Shown one piece after another: positions 1 to 7,084 of a stretch of 8,690 nt of DNA (its first letter is position 1; every line of letters starts with the position of its first letter). Source of the DNA: Ahrensia sp. (GTDB taxonomy: Bacteria > Pseudomonadota > Alphaproteobacteria > Rhizobiales > Rhizobiaceae); NCBI GenBank assembly GCA_003233475.1, contig QILU01000173.1, forward strand, positions 1 to 8,690. The letters run 5' to 3'. The notes beneath the pieces are model-generated. The model did no database searches. It was not told the origin of the DNA and saw only the letters and a program-made list of their open reading frames with translations. Both the position numbers and the translations under genes were made by a program.

Positions 1-183
1 GGCAAACCCAAAGCACTTTCCAAACACGGGCTGGATTTTCTGGTTCTGTAACCCCGAATTTCGCAATCCCCATGGGGAAAACCCCCGATTCCACATGTTT
101 CCCCTTGGCGCATGCCGATTGCACTTGCTAAGAGACAAACACCCTCTCCGGCAGGTGACCGGATATCGCGAGTGCAGGCCAGC

Positions 184-1116
184 ATGAAACTCTTCTCAGG
201 AAACGCCAACAGGAGTTTAAGCGAGGCAATTGCCCAATATCTTGATATGCCCCTTGGCAAATGTGTGGTTCGCCGCTTTGCCGATCAGGAGATTTTTGTC
301 GAAATTCAAGAAAACGTGCGCGGCGAGGATGTGTTCATCGTGCAATCCACCTCCTACCCGGCCAATGACAACCTGATGGAATTGTTGATAATGATTGATG
401 CAGCACGGCGCTCTTCTGCCAGACGCATCACTGCGGTGCTGCCTTACTTTGGTTATGCCCGCCAGGACCGCAAGCCCGGCCCGCGCACCCCGATTTCCGC
501 AAAGCTTGTGGCCAATATGATAACTGAAGCCGGGGCCGATCGGGTACTGACCCTTGATCTGCACGCCGGGCAAATCCAGGGCTTTTTCGATATTCCCACC
601 GACAACCTGTTTGCCGTGCCGGTCATGAGCCGTGATTTGAAAGCCAATTACGATGTAGACAATATAATGGTTGTCTCCCCCGACGTTGGCGGGGTTGTTC
701 GCGCCCGCGCATTGGCACGCCGAATGAACGCCCAACTTGCCATTGTTGATAAGCGCCGCGACAAACCCGGCGAGTCCGAAGTGATGAATGTAATTGGTGA
801 CGTCTCCGGCATGGACTGCATATTAATAGACGATATCATCGATTCGGGCGGCACGTTGTGCAACGCCGCCGACGCCCTGCTGGCCAATGGCGCGCTCAGC
901 GTAACCGCCTACATTTCCCACGGGGTGCTCTCCGGCGGAGCTGTTACGCGCATTACATCTTCAAAACTGAAAGAACTTGTGATCACAGATTCGATTGAGC
1001 CCACTTCAGCCGTTGAAGCCGCCCACAATATTCGGGTTATCACCATCGCAGACCTTATCGGCGAAGCAGTAAACAGAACCGCGCTTGAGCAATCGGTATC
1101 CAGTCTGTTTGATTAA
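184..1116 (+). CDS. prs: Ribose-phosphate pyrophosphokinase (PRPP synthetase)
   Basis: Transfers pyrophosphate from ATP to ribose 5-phosphate, giving PRPP for purine, pyrimidine, NAD, histidine and tryptophan synthesis; cytosolic and normally a hexamer. Counting from this start, the ATP-binding flexible loop with [10 protein letters not shown] lies at about residues 88-97. The metal-binding [12 protein letters not shown] is at 125-136, [12 protein letters not shown] at 165-176, and the PRPP/ribose-phosphate loop DDIIDSGGT at 216-224. An in-frame ATG at 112 would add 24 residues. I prefer 184 because the protein then begins [10 protein letters not shown], the usual Prs N-terminus, and is 310 residues, the usual family length. 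A weak AGG sits at 176-178, and no Shine-Dalgarno is visible before 112. The gene converges on the regulator gene and their stop codons overlap. Its product feeds Apt, encoded further along. Identity is certain; only the start is open. Confidence 0.97.
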   Translation: MKLFSGNANRSLSEAIAQYLDMPLGKCVVRRFADQEIFVEIQENVRGEDVFIVQSTSYPANDNLMELLIMIDAARRSSARRITAVLPYFGYARQDRKPGPRTPISAKLVANMITEAGADRVLTLDLHAGQIQGFFDIPTDNLFAVPVMSRDLKANYDVDNIMVVSPDVGGVVRARALARRMNAQLAIVDKRRDKPGESEVMNVIGDVSGMDCILIDDIIDSGGTLCNAADALLANGALSVTAYISHGVLSGGAVTRITSSKLKELVITDSIEPTSAVEAAHNIRVITIADLIGEAVNRTALEQSVSSLFD

Positions 1117-1688
1117 TCCCCGCCCGGTGGAAAGAATTTCCCCCGCCCGGCTTTTACCAGTTTTCCATTTTCTACCAATTTTGCTAAACCCCGATACACC
1201 GCTTCATGGGTTAGCCCGATTTCAGTTGCGAAGGATCTTATGCTGTCTGTGAGCAGGCCGTCCAATATCCCCGCATATATCCGTTCTTCAGCGCTTTTGA
1301 TTGTCAGCATCTCAACCTTACGACGGTAGTTCTGATTCTGTCTGGCAAACCGTTTGGCGATGGCCAGGGCAAAATTCGGGTCATTTTGAAATTTTTGCAG
1401 GACCGTCATCCGATCCATTTCAATCAGTTGGCTTTTGGCAGTGCAAACCGCATCACAATGATAGTGATCGCTGAACAGAGAGGCCTCAGCAAACGTCTGC
1501 CCGCTTTTGGCCCGGTGAATAAGCACCCCATGCCCGGCCTCAGTAAATCGCCGTAACTCAATTTTTCCCTCAACCACAAAAAACAACCCGCGAGTTTTAG
1601 TGCCCTGTCGAAAAATCACTTCATCCGCATCCAATTGATGACTTCGAAGCGCTGATTGAGGAAGTAGCTGAAATGGGGAGGGCAACAT
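1113..1688 (-). CDS. Crp/Fnr-family transcriptional regulator
   Basis: A 191-residue one-component regulator. Residues ~15-115 form a cyclic-nucleotide-binding-type beta barrel ([26 protein letters not shown]), followed by a dimer helix (~115-130) and a compact winged helix (~133-183). The putative recognition helix is [12 protein letters not shown], where E162 and R166 match the Glu and Arg of CRP/FNR recognition helices, while the FNR Ser is replaced by Tyr165. It lacks the N-terminal Cys cluster of FNR, so it is not an oxygen-sensing Fe-S protein of that type. A His/Cys cluster [10 protein letters not shown] (73-82) is striking and might bind a ligand (inference). The start ATG lies 14 bp from a palindromic operator and has no visible Shine-Dalgarno. 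The gene diverges from a secreted Met/His-rich protein, its likely target. The effector is unknown. Confidence 0.9.
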   Translation of the reverse strand: MLPSPFQLLPQSALRSHQLDADEVIFRQGTKTRGLFFVVEGKIELRRFTEAGHGVLIHRAKSGQTFAEASLFSDHYHCDAVCTAKSQLIEMDRMTVLQKFQNDPNFALAIAKRFARQNQNYRRKVEMLTIKSAEERIYAGILDGLLTDSIRSFATEIGLTHEAVYRGLAKLVENGKLVKAGRGKFFPPGGD

Positions 1689-1696
1689 TACAATTT

Positions 1697-1702
1697 AGTA
1701 TA
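1697..1702 (-). promoter_or_regulatory. Candidate -10 box of the regulator gene, near-leaderless
   Basis: Read on the minus strand this hexamer is TATACT, five of six matching the sigma-70 -10 consensus. It ends 8 bases before the regulator's ATG, so transcription would begin about 0-3 bases upstream of the start codon. That fits the missing Shine-Dalgarno and suggests a leaderless mRNA. The palindromic operator lies directly upstream, in the -10/-35 spacer. No good -35 is visible. Confidence 0.4.
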
Positions 1703-1719
1703 TATGATTCAAATCATAT
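1702..1719. promoter_or_regulatory. Crp/Fnr-type operator in the divergent promoter region
   Basis: Perfect inverted repeat ATATGATT-CA-AATCATAT, with 8-bp arms and a 2-bp centre. Its core at 1705-1716, TGAT-TCAA-ATCA, has the architecture of FNR/DNR-class sites (TTGAT-N4-ATCAA), with A instead of T at the outermost core position. It lies between the Crp/Fnr-family gene and the gene it faces. For the minus-strand gene it falls in the promoter spacer, suggesting autorepression. For the plus-strand gene its centre is about 30 bp upstream of a -10-like GATAAA (1738-1743), close to the -41.5 placement of class II activator sites. Confidence 0.7.
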
Positions 1720-1775
1720 TCGTATAGGGCAGTATTTGATAAACAGGCCAACAACCGAACCAACAGGAGCGTCCC

Positions 1776-2417
1776 ATGACCAAATACAAAATATCCGCAA
1801 TCGCAACTTCTTTCCTTGCGGTGAGCCTGTTTAGCGCCCCCCTGCTGGCGGAATCCCATGGGGTAACAAAAAGTCCAAAACCCACCAATGGTACAATGGA
1901 TCATTCACAAATGAATCAGGGGCAGATGAACACTCCTGAAAGTTCAACCGAAAGCGGCGTGTTGCCCACCGAACCGGGTCAGGGAGCATTTGCGACAATC
2001 GCAGAAATTGTGGCCCTCTTGAACAAGGATCCGAACACGGATTGGAGCAAGGTGAATATTGATGCCCTTCGTGAACATTTAGTGGATATGGATGAGGTGA
2101 CTTTGCGCGCCAATGCCAAAACGAGCATTACTGACACCTCCATTACTTTCACTGTCACGGGTTCAGGCCGAACAAAACAGGCCATTCAAACGATGGTGCC
2201 TGCCCATGTTGGCCTGCTCCCCTCCATCACACCATGGAAAGCAAAAACCACAAGAATTGAAAACGGGGCAACACTAACGGTCACAGCCTCGAACCAGGCA
2301 GAACTACAAAAGCTGAAAGCCCTCGGCTTTTTTGGTGTCATGGCAACGGGAGCCCACCACCAGCCCCACCACTTCGCCCTGGCAAAGGGCGACACTCAGG
2401 TGCATGCCCGAAACTGA
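1776..2417 (+). CDS. Secreted Met/His-rich protein, probably periplasmic, function unknown
   Basis: A 213-residue protein with a clear Sec signal peptide: Lys at 3 and 5, a hydrophobic core at ~7-20, and probable cleavage after A25 (APLLA|ES). The mature N-terminus is low-complexity and Met/His-rich (MDHSQMNQGQMN, 41-52). A folded part follows, with GQGAFATIAEIVALL (68-82), the segment DPNTDWSKVNIDALREHLVDM (85-105), and a C-terminal GFFGVMATGAHHQPHHF (184-200) carrying a His cluster. I recall similar uncharacterised proteins in other Proteobacteria but know of no assigned function. Met/His clustering resembles periplasmic copper-handling proteins, so metal binding is plausible but inferred. 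AGGAG at 1765-1769, six bases from the ATG, supports the start. It diverges from the Crp/Fnr gene across the operator and is the most obvious regulated target. Confidence 0.85.
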   Translation: MTKYKISAIATSFLAVSLFSAPLLAESHGVTKSPKPTNGTMDHSQMNQGQMNTPESSTESGVLPTEPGQGAFATIAEIVALLNKDPNTDWSKVNIDALREHLVDMDEVTLRANAKTSITDTSITFTVTGSGRTKQAIQTMVPAHVGLLPSITPWKAKTTRIENGATLTVTASNQAELQKLKALGFFGVMATGAHHQPHHFALAKGDTQVHARN

Positions 2418-2447
2418 GAAAGTACTGAGCCTTACAAACAAAAAAGC

Positions 2448-2476
2448 TTGCACCCTTTCCCCACTCAAGCTATAGC
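2448..2476 (+). promoter_or_regulatory. Candidate sigma-70 promoter for rplY
   Basis: TTGCAC (2448-2453) and TATAGC (2471-2476) are separated by 17 bp, a spacing and partial consensus typical of alphaproteobacterial housekeeping promoters. Transcription would start near 2483 and give a leader of about 155 nt before rplY. A 6-bp inverted repeat (AGCTTG 2445-2450, CAAGCT 2466-2471) overlaps it. Read on the minus strand, that repeat is followed by a T tract, but no minus-strand gene lies here. Confidence 0.4.
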
Positions 2477-2482
2477 ACCGCC

Positions 2483-2638
2483 ACCGTGTCGACACCCCTG
2501 GAGGGAACGCGAGTCGATCTCTTTTTTCATAGTGGTCAGTACCGATAGCCAGCCTATCTGCCTGGCCTGAAATTTGAAATCGAGCCTGATGGAATATCCT
2601 TCCATAGGGCACCTCTATCAAACGCTTAGGAGCAACTT
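2483..2638 (+). promoter_or_regulatory. Structured 5' leader of rplY with possible attenuator
   Basis: This 156-nt untranslated stretch has several short hairpins in a row. The first pairs GTCGAC (2488-2493) with GTCGAT (2513-2518), encloses an inner CCC/GGG stem, and is followed by T6 (2522-2527), so it is terminator-like. The second is GATAG-ccagc-CTATC (2544-2558). The third is ATGGAA-tatcc-TTCCAT (2589-2605). An alternative ATAG/CTAT pairing (2604-2607 with 2615-2618) would compete with the third. AGGAG (2628-2632) lies six bases before the rplY ATG. Ribosomal protein genes are often controlled by such leaders, but I cannot match this to a named class. Confidence 0.4.
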
Positions 2639-3355
2639 ATGAGCAATGAAAACCAGCTCGAGGCCCAGGCGCGTGACCGTGTAGGCAAGGGGGCCGCACG
2701 TGAACTGCGCAGAAATTCTATGGTGCCGGCCGTAATTTACGGCGATAAAAAACCCCCTCTCGGCATTGCGCTTCCCGCCAAGGAAATCACAATGAAAATC
2801 CACGCCGGTGGATTCATGACCAATATCCTGTCCATCAAAGTGGGCGAAGACACCCATCAGGTTTTGCCGAAGGACTTTCAGTTACACCCGGTGAGCGACA
2901 AGGTGATCCATATTGATCTGTTGCGTGTATCGGCCAAAACCGAAGTTACCGTGGATATTCCTGTTCACTTTATCAACGACGAAATTTGCCCCGGCATTAA
3001 AGTTGGTGGCGTTTTGAACGTGGTTCGCCACACCGTTGAAGTGAACTGCCCGGCAACCGCTATTCCCGAAAACTTTGAGATCGATCTGGCAACATTTGAG
3101 CTTGGTGATGCCATGAACATTTCTGATGTCGAGCTTCCCGAAGGCGTGGTGCCGACCATCACCGACCGTGACTTCACCATTGCCACCATCGCCACCCCTG
3201 CGGGTCTGCGTTCTGATGGCACCGACGAAGAAGACGGCGAAGAAGGTGAGGAAGGTGAAGAGGAAACACCGGAAACAGAAATCACCGGTCAGAAGTCTGA
3301 AGGCCGTGACGAAGAAGAAAATGGAGAAGAAGGAAAAGACAAGTCGAAAGACTAG
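2639..3355 (+). CDS. rplY: 50S ribosomal protein L25/Ctc, long form
   Basis: Binds 5S rRNA at the central protuberance of the large subunit. Residues ~5-94 form the L25 5S-rRNA-binding domain ([46 protein letters not shown]). Residues ~100-188 form the C-terminal TL5/Ctc beta domain ([39 protein letters not shown]). From about 194 to the end is a low-complexity, Asp/Glu-rich tail, as in many long alphaproteobacterial L25 proteins. At 238 residues it is far longer than E. coli L25 (94), which lacks the second domain. The start is supported by AGGAG at 2628-2632. It leads a same-strand cluster with pth (36-bp gap) and ychF, and no terminator is visible between rplY and pth. Confidence 0.96.
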   Translation: MSNENQLEAQARDRVGKGAARELRRNSMVPAVIYGDKKPPLGIALPAKEITMKIHAGGFMTNILSIKVGEDTHQVLPKDFQLHPVSDKVIHIDLLRVSAKTEVTVDIPVHFINDEICPGIKVGGVLNVVRHTVEVNCPATAIPENFEIDLATFELGDAMNISDVELPEGVVPTITDRDFTIATIATPAGLRSDGTDEEDGEEGEEGEEETPETEITGQKSEGRDEEENGEEGKDKSKD

Positions 3356-3391
3356 ACTTTTCTAACAATCTGGATGAATCCGGGAGTACCC

Positions 3392-4090
3392 ATGCTTATC
3401 ATCGCGGGGCTCGGTAACCCGGGCGCCAAACACGCAAAACAGCGCCACAATGTTGGCTTCATGGCGGTGGATGAAATTCACCGCCATGAAGATTTTTCGC
3501 CCTGGAAAGCCCGTTTTCAAGCCCTGGTTGCTGAAGGCCGGTTGGGAACGAAAAAAACCCTGCTGATCAAACCCACCACCTATATGAATGAATCCGGCCG
3601 TGCCGTTGGCGAAGTCGCGCGGTTTTATAAAATAGAGCCGGAAAATATCATTGTGTTTTACGACGAACTGGATCTGGCTTCGGGCAAGGTTCGTATCAAA
3701 ACCGGCGGCGGTGCCGGTGGACATAATGGTATTCGCTCCATCGATGCACATGTGGGCAAAGAATACCGCCGGGTGCGCATTGGCATTGATCATCCGGGCG
3801 AAAAATCCCGGGTCACCGGCCATGTTTTGGGGGACTTCGCAAAAGCAGATCACATTTGGTTGGACCCGCTGCTGGAAGAAATTGGCAGGAACGCCGATTT
3901 ACTGGCACAAGGCAATGATTCAGATTTTATGAACCGCATCGCCCTTCGCCTTCAGCCCATCCAGCCAAAACCGGAAAAAAAGAAAAGCCATATTAATAAA
4001 GCCAACAAGACTGGTCCCAAACCCAAAATCCCCGGCAAAGGGCCGATGGCGGATTTGCTGAAAAAACTGCTTGGTGGCGGCGACAAATAA
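3392..4090 (+). CDS. pth: Peptidyl-tRNA hydrolase
   Basis: Cleaves the ester bond of peptidyl-tRNAs released prematurely from the ribosome, recycling tRNA; cytosolic. With the start at 3392 the protein begins MLIIAGLGNPG, as the family does. Catalytic and substrate residues fall where expected: N9, H19 (RHNVGF), N66 (YMNESG), D91 (YDELDL) and N112 (GGHNGIRS), matching E. coli N10, H20, N68, D93 and N114. An ATG at 3374 is in frame but has no Shine-Dalgarno, whereas GGGAG (3382-3386) lies five bases before 3392. At 232 residues it exceeds the usual ~190 because of a Lys/Pro-rich tail (~193-232) that ends in an amphipathic-looking PMADLLKKLLGGG. Such tails are common in Alphaproteobacteria. It sits between rplY and ychF, a common association. 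Confidence 0.97.
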   Translation: MLIIAGLGNPGAKHAKQRHNVGFMAVDEIHRHEDFSPWKARFQALVAEGRLGTKKTLLIKPTTYMNESGRAVGEVARFYKIEPENIIVFYDELDLASGKVRIKTGGGAGGHNGIRSIDAHVGKEYRRVRIGIDHPGEKSRVTGHVLGDFAKADHIWLDPLLEEIGRNADLLAQGNDSDFMNRIALRLQPIQPKPEKKKSHINKANKTGPKPKIPGKGPMADLLKKLLGGGDK

Positions 4091-4175
4091 TCCATAAATT
4101 TTCCAAATCAGCATTTCCATGAAACGCTGAATTGCTCTAAGACCCACCCAAGAAAACAAGAATTCGAGAAACCAA

Positions 4176-5279
4176 ATGGGCTTCAAATGTGGTATTGTTG
4201 GATTGCCGAATGTCGGCAAATCCACCCTCTTCAACGCACTCACCCGCACGGCTTCCGCGCAAGCCGCTAATTATCCGTTTTGCACCATTGAACCGAACAC
4301 TGGCGAAGTGGCGGTACCCGATGAGCGCCTGGCAAAAATTGCCGCCATTGCCGAATCCAAAGAGCTTATTCCCACCCGCATTTCCTTTGTCGATATTGCC
4401 GGCCTGGTGCGCGGTGCCTCCAAGGGAGAAGGCCTCGGCAACCAGTTCCTTGCCAATATTCGCGAAGTGGACGCAACCGTTCATGTGCTGCGTTGTTTTG
4501 AAGATGACGACATCACCCATGTGGAGGGCAAAATTGACCCGATTGCAGACGCTGAGACCATCGAAACAGAATTGATGCTCGCCGATCTCGACAGCCTGGA
4601 GCGCCGGGTGGAGCAGACCCGAAAACGCGCTGCCAGCAAGGACAAGGAATCCCTCACCATACTTCCCATGATGGAATCTTCCTTGAAATTGTTGAACGAC
4701 GGAATGCCGGTGCGAAAACTTCTCGATGGGATGGCCCCGGAAGATTTAGACATTCTCAACAGCTTGCAATTGCTCACTTCAAAACCTGTTTTGTATGTGT
4801 GCAACGTGGCTGAAACGGATGCCGCAAACGGCAACACCATGAGTGAGGCCGTTGCAAAAATGGCCGCCGAACAAGGAGCAGGCTCCGTGATTATTTCCGC
4901 CGCCATTGAAGAAGAAATCGCTCAACTTCCCGATGAGGAACAGGGCGAATTTCTGGAAATGAACGGCCTCTCAGAAAGCGGGCTCTCAAAGCTTATTCGC
5001 GAGGGTTACAAGCTGCTCTCCTTGATCACTTATTTTACCGCAGGCCCGAAAGAAACCCGCGCCTGGACCGTTGTTGAAGGCACCAAAGCCCCGGGGGCTG
5101 CTGGAGTTATTCACTCCGATTTCGAACGCGGTTTCATTCGCGCCCAGACAATTGCCTACGACGATTACGTGACGCTCGGCGGTGAACTACCCGCCAAAGA
5201 AGCCGGAAAAGCCCGTGATGAGGGCAAGGAATATATGGTTCAGGACGGGGACGTGATGTTGTTCAAATTCAATACGTAA
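4176..5279 (+). CDS. ychF: Redox-regulated ATPase/GTPase YchF (Obg family, OLA1-type)
   Basis: A 367-residue P-loop protein that associates with ribosomes and is implicated in stress and translation control. G1 is GLPNVGKST (9-17). The YchF signature DIAGLVRGASKGEGLGNQFL runs 73-92 and contains G3. The G4 position reads NVAE (210-213) rather than NKxD; in YchF/OLA1 this change accounts for the preference for ATP over GTP. A helical coiled region at ~125-200 follows the G domain insertions. The C-terminal TGS domain (~282-365) includes ITYFTAGPKETRAWTV and the typical HSDFERGFIRAQ. The length matches the family norm of ~363. Only weak purine (GAGAAA) precedes the ATG. It follows pth by 85 bp on the same strand; pth-ychF pairing is widespread. 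Confidence 0.97.
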   Translation: MGFKCGIVGLPNVGKSTLFNALTRTASAQAANYPFCTIEPNTGEVAVPDERLAKIAAIAESKELIPTRISFVDIAGLVRGASKGEGLGNQFLANIREVDATVHVLRCFEDDDITHVEGKIDPIADAETIETELMLADLDSLERRVEQTRKRAASKDKESLTILPMMESSLKLLNDGMPVRKLLDGMAPEDLDILNSLQLLTSKPVLYVCNVAETDAANGNTMSEAVAKMAAEQGAGSVIISAAIEEEIAQLPDEEQGEFLEMNGLSESGLSKLIREGYKLLSLITYFTAGPKETRAWTVVEGTKAPGAAGVIHSDFERGFIRAQTIAYDDYVTLGGELPAKEAGKARDEGKEYMVQDGDVMLFKFNT

Positions 5280-5352
5280 CTTTATTACGCCTTGAATTTA
5301 TTCTCCCACGGCCCCAATTTGCCAAACAGTGATCTCCTAACAGGATGACGCC

Positions 5353-6792
5353 ATGTTGCAAAAAACAGATGCCGACGGTAACGAAAAAAAGCCGAACAAA
5401 TTTCGCCCACCCTACCCCTATGGGCGCGCCGGTCCCCATAACAATTTCATATATTTGCGTACCCTGGCAATTGTACCGAAAATTATATCCAATCCGCTGG
5501 AGGCGTTTTCCCGGTTTCAGTTTGAAAATCCGGTTTCCCGCTATAAATTGTTTTCTCTTCCCATGGCCCTGATCAGTGACCCCGATCTCATTCGCCATAT
5601 TTTTGTGGAACGGGCATCGGCCCTGAAGGCTGAACCCCTTCGACAGAATATCCTCAAACCTATATTACGCAATGGGTTGCTCACTGCTGAAGGCGATGTT
5701 TGGAAACGATCCCGGCGCACAATTGCCCCCATATTTTCCCCTCGCCATGTGAATGGTTTTGCTGAAACCATGCGGCATACAACGGAAGAATTTGTTGAAG
5801 AAATACGCAACGGCCCAAACAACACACCAATCGCTCCGGCCATGTCCCGCTTAACTTTTCTGGTGCTTTCCCAAACTTTGTTTTCCGGCGAGATTATTGG
5901 CGACACTGATAATTTTCTTGCCGATACCGCCCATTTCATTAAACACATGTCCAGCCCTGATCCGCTTGATCTGCTGGATGCTCCAAAATGGTTGCCCCGC
6001 ATAACAAAATTGCGTGGCGGCGGCGCCATATCGCGGATGCGAAAGGTTGTGAACGACACGGCCCTGCATCGCAAACAAGCCATGGCGGCGGGCAAGGATG
6101 TGCCGGATGATTTCCTCACCCTGCTTTTGCGCGCCGGAGAAAACGAAAAGAACCGCCTTTCAATGGAAGAGATAGAGGACAACATCATCACCTTCATTGC
6201 TGCTGGCCATGAAACAACTGCCCGCGCCTTGGCCTGGACCCTGTACCTGCTTGCCCACGATGAAGATGCTCTCAAACGCTGCGAAGAGGAAGCGGACGGG
6301 CTGGATATGGAAAAACTCCCGCCCCACGAATGGGGAAATAAACTGCCCTGGATCACCGCCTGTTTTGAAGAATCGATGCGGCTCTTTCCTCCTGCCGGGG
6401 TTGTTCAACGCCGCCTTACGCAAGACATTGACCATGGCGAATATCAGATTCCTGCCGGCACCAGCGTTTATGTAAGCCCGTGGATTCTCCACCGCCACGA
6501 AACACTGTGGCAGGATTCATCCGCCTTCGACCCAAGTCGGTTTTATGGCAACGCTCGCGATAAAATAGACCGTTTCGCTTATTTGCCCTTTGGCCTTGGG
6601 CCGCGTGTTTGCATTGGCGCAAGTTTTGCTATGATGGAAGCGCAAATCGTGATGGCCATTCTCCTGAAGAATTTTCGCTTTGAATATTCCGTCGACAAAA
6701 AGCCCTGGCCGGTAATGAAAATAACCATTCAACCGGACAATGGCGTACCCATGAAAATTATTCCACGTACAATTAAAAACGAACAGAAATAG
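5353..6792 (+). CDS. Cytochrome P450, substrate unknown
   Basis: A 479-residue heme monooxygenase with all P450 hallmarks: C-helix W117-x3-R121, I-helix oxygen-activation motif AGHETT (284-289), K-helix ExxR (E340-R343), the PERF-like FDPSRF (392-397) and heme-binding PFGLGPRVCIG with axial Cys420. No N-terminal membrane anchor is apparent, so it is probably soluble. The I-helix and heme region resemble the fatty-acid-hydroxylase-like side of bacterial P450s more than small camphor-type enzymes, but I cannot assign a CYP family. It needs an electron donor, and neither a ferredoxin nor a reductase gene is in the window or fused to it. AGGA at 5342-5345, seven bases before the ATG, supports the start. 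It follows ychF by 73 bp on the same strand, a housekeeping neighbourhood that gives no pathway clue. Confidence 0.95.
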   Translation: MLQKTDADGNEKKPNKFRPPYPYGRAGPHNNFIYLRTLAIVPKIISNPLEAFSRFQFENPVSRYKLFSLPMALISDPDLIRHIFVERASALKAEPLRQNILKPILRNGLLTAEGDVWKRSRRTIAPIFSPRHVNGFAETMRHTTEEFVEEIRNGPNNTPIAPAMSRLTFLVLSQTLFSGEIIGDTDNFLADTAHFIKHMSSPDPLDLLDAPKWLPRITKLRGGGAISRMRKVVNDTALHRKQAMAAGKDVPDDFLTLLLRAGENEKNRLSMEEIEDNIITFIAAGHETTARALAWTLYLLAHDEDALKRCEEEADGLDMEKLPPHEWGNKLPWITACFEESMRLFPPAGVVQRRLTQDIDHGEYQIPAGTSVYVSPWILHRHETLWQDSSAFDPSRFYGNARDKIDRFAYLPFGLGPRVCIGASFAMMEAQIVMAILLKNFRFEYSVDKKPWPVMKITIQPDNGVPMKIIPRTIKNEQK

Positions 6793-6811
6793 AAACTCTT
6801 TCCAGGTAAGT
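6784..6811. repeat. Left copy of imperfect direct repeat around the small membrane gene
   Basis: CAGAAATAGAAA (6784-6795) and GTAAGT (6806-6811) recur as a 12-bp and a 6-bp exact match at 7076-7087 and 7094-7099. The left copy spans the P450 stop codon, and the right copy spans the stop of the 89-residue gene. Part of it (6788-6800) also recurs exactly at 6886-6898. It may reflect a small duplication or cassette insertion, but chance cannot be excluded. Confidence 0.35.
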
Positions 6812-6814
6812 ATT

Positions 6815-7084
6815 ATGATTTTGGATTTCATTATTGGATTATTGCTAATGGGCAGCTTGTTCCATCTTTCTTTTGGTATTTGGCGAATAGAAACTCTTAG
6901 TCCATTTGGAACGTCATCCAAGTCAAATATCTGGTACGGAATTCTTGTCCTGGGCATATCGCTCGGATTGTTTTTGTATCAACATGGTTTCACTGGATTG
7001 CTGGAAAACGGTATGTACCTCGGAGGATTGTTCGCACTTTTATACACAGTCATTTTTGGAATGTGGTACACGAGGCAGAAATAG
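6815..7084 (+). CDS. Small integral membrane protein, three predicted TM helices
   Basis: An 89-residue hydrophobic protein of no family I recognise. Likely membrane helices are residues ~3-22 (LDFIIGLLLMGSLFHLSFGI), ~40-57 (WYGILVLGISLGLFLYQ) and ~66-85 (GMYLGGLFALLYTVIFGMW). A polar loop with SPFGTSSKSN joins the first two helices, and the C-terminus is short and basic (TRQK). The clean alternation of hydrophobic segments, the absence of stops and an AGG (6804-6806) eight bases before the ATG support a real gene. It lies 22 bp after the P450 on the same strand, so it may be co-transcribed. Its DNA is clearly more AT-rich than P450 or ychF, and an imperfect direct repeat flanks it, which hints at a recent arrival. 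A link to the P450 is possible but unsupported. Confidence 0.7.
   Translation: MILDFIIGLLLMGSLFHLSFGIWRIETLSPFGTSSKSNIWYGILVLGISLGLFLYQHGFTGLLENGMYLGGLFALLYTVIFGMWYTRQK

Noticed and set aside
1..51. Possible C-terminal tail of an upstream plus-strand gene ending at TAA 49-51
   Set aside because: Only 16 codons, with no recognisable motif and all frames open for similar lengths here, so it cannot be supported.
68..104. CCCCATGGGG palindrome and a GGGGAAA/TTTCCCC hairpin upstream of prs
   Set aside because: Short stems with a 17-nt loop and no T tract; nothing distinguishes them from chance.
112..183. Extended N-terminus for Prs from ATG 112
   Set aside because: The extra 24 residues do not look like Prs, no ribosome site precedes 112, and the internal Met gives the standard start and length.
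217..735. Long open frame on the minus strand inside prs
   Set aside because: Lies wholly antisense to a clear Prs gene, with no motif and composition of a mirror frame.
1113..1688. Regulator as an oxygen-sensing FNR
   Set aside because: The N-terminal Cys cluster needed for the Fe-S centre is absent; only two Cys exist, at 78 and 82.
2304..2621. Minus-strand open frame across the end of the secreted-protein gene and the rplY leader
   Set aside because: No family resemblance; it overlaps a well-supported gene and the proposed promoter.
3126..3365. Lys-rich open frame overlapping the end of rplY
   Set aside because: It is the +1 frame of the GAA-rich acidic tail, which automatically reads as Lys/Arg; rplY in the other frame is certain.
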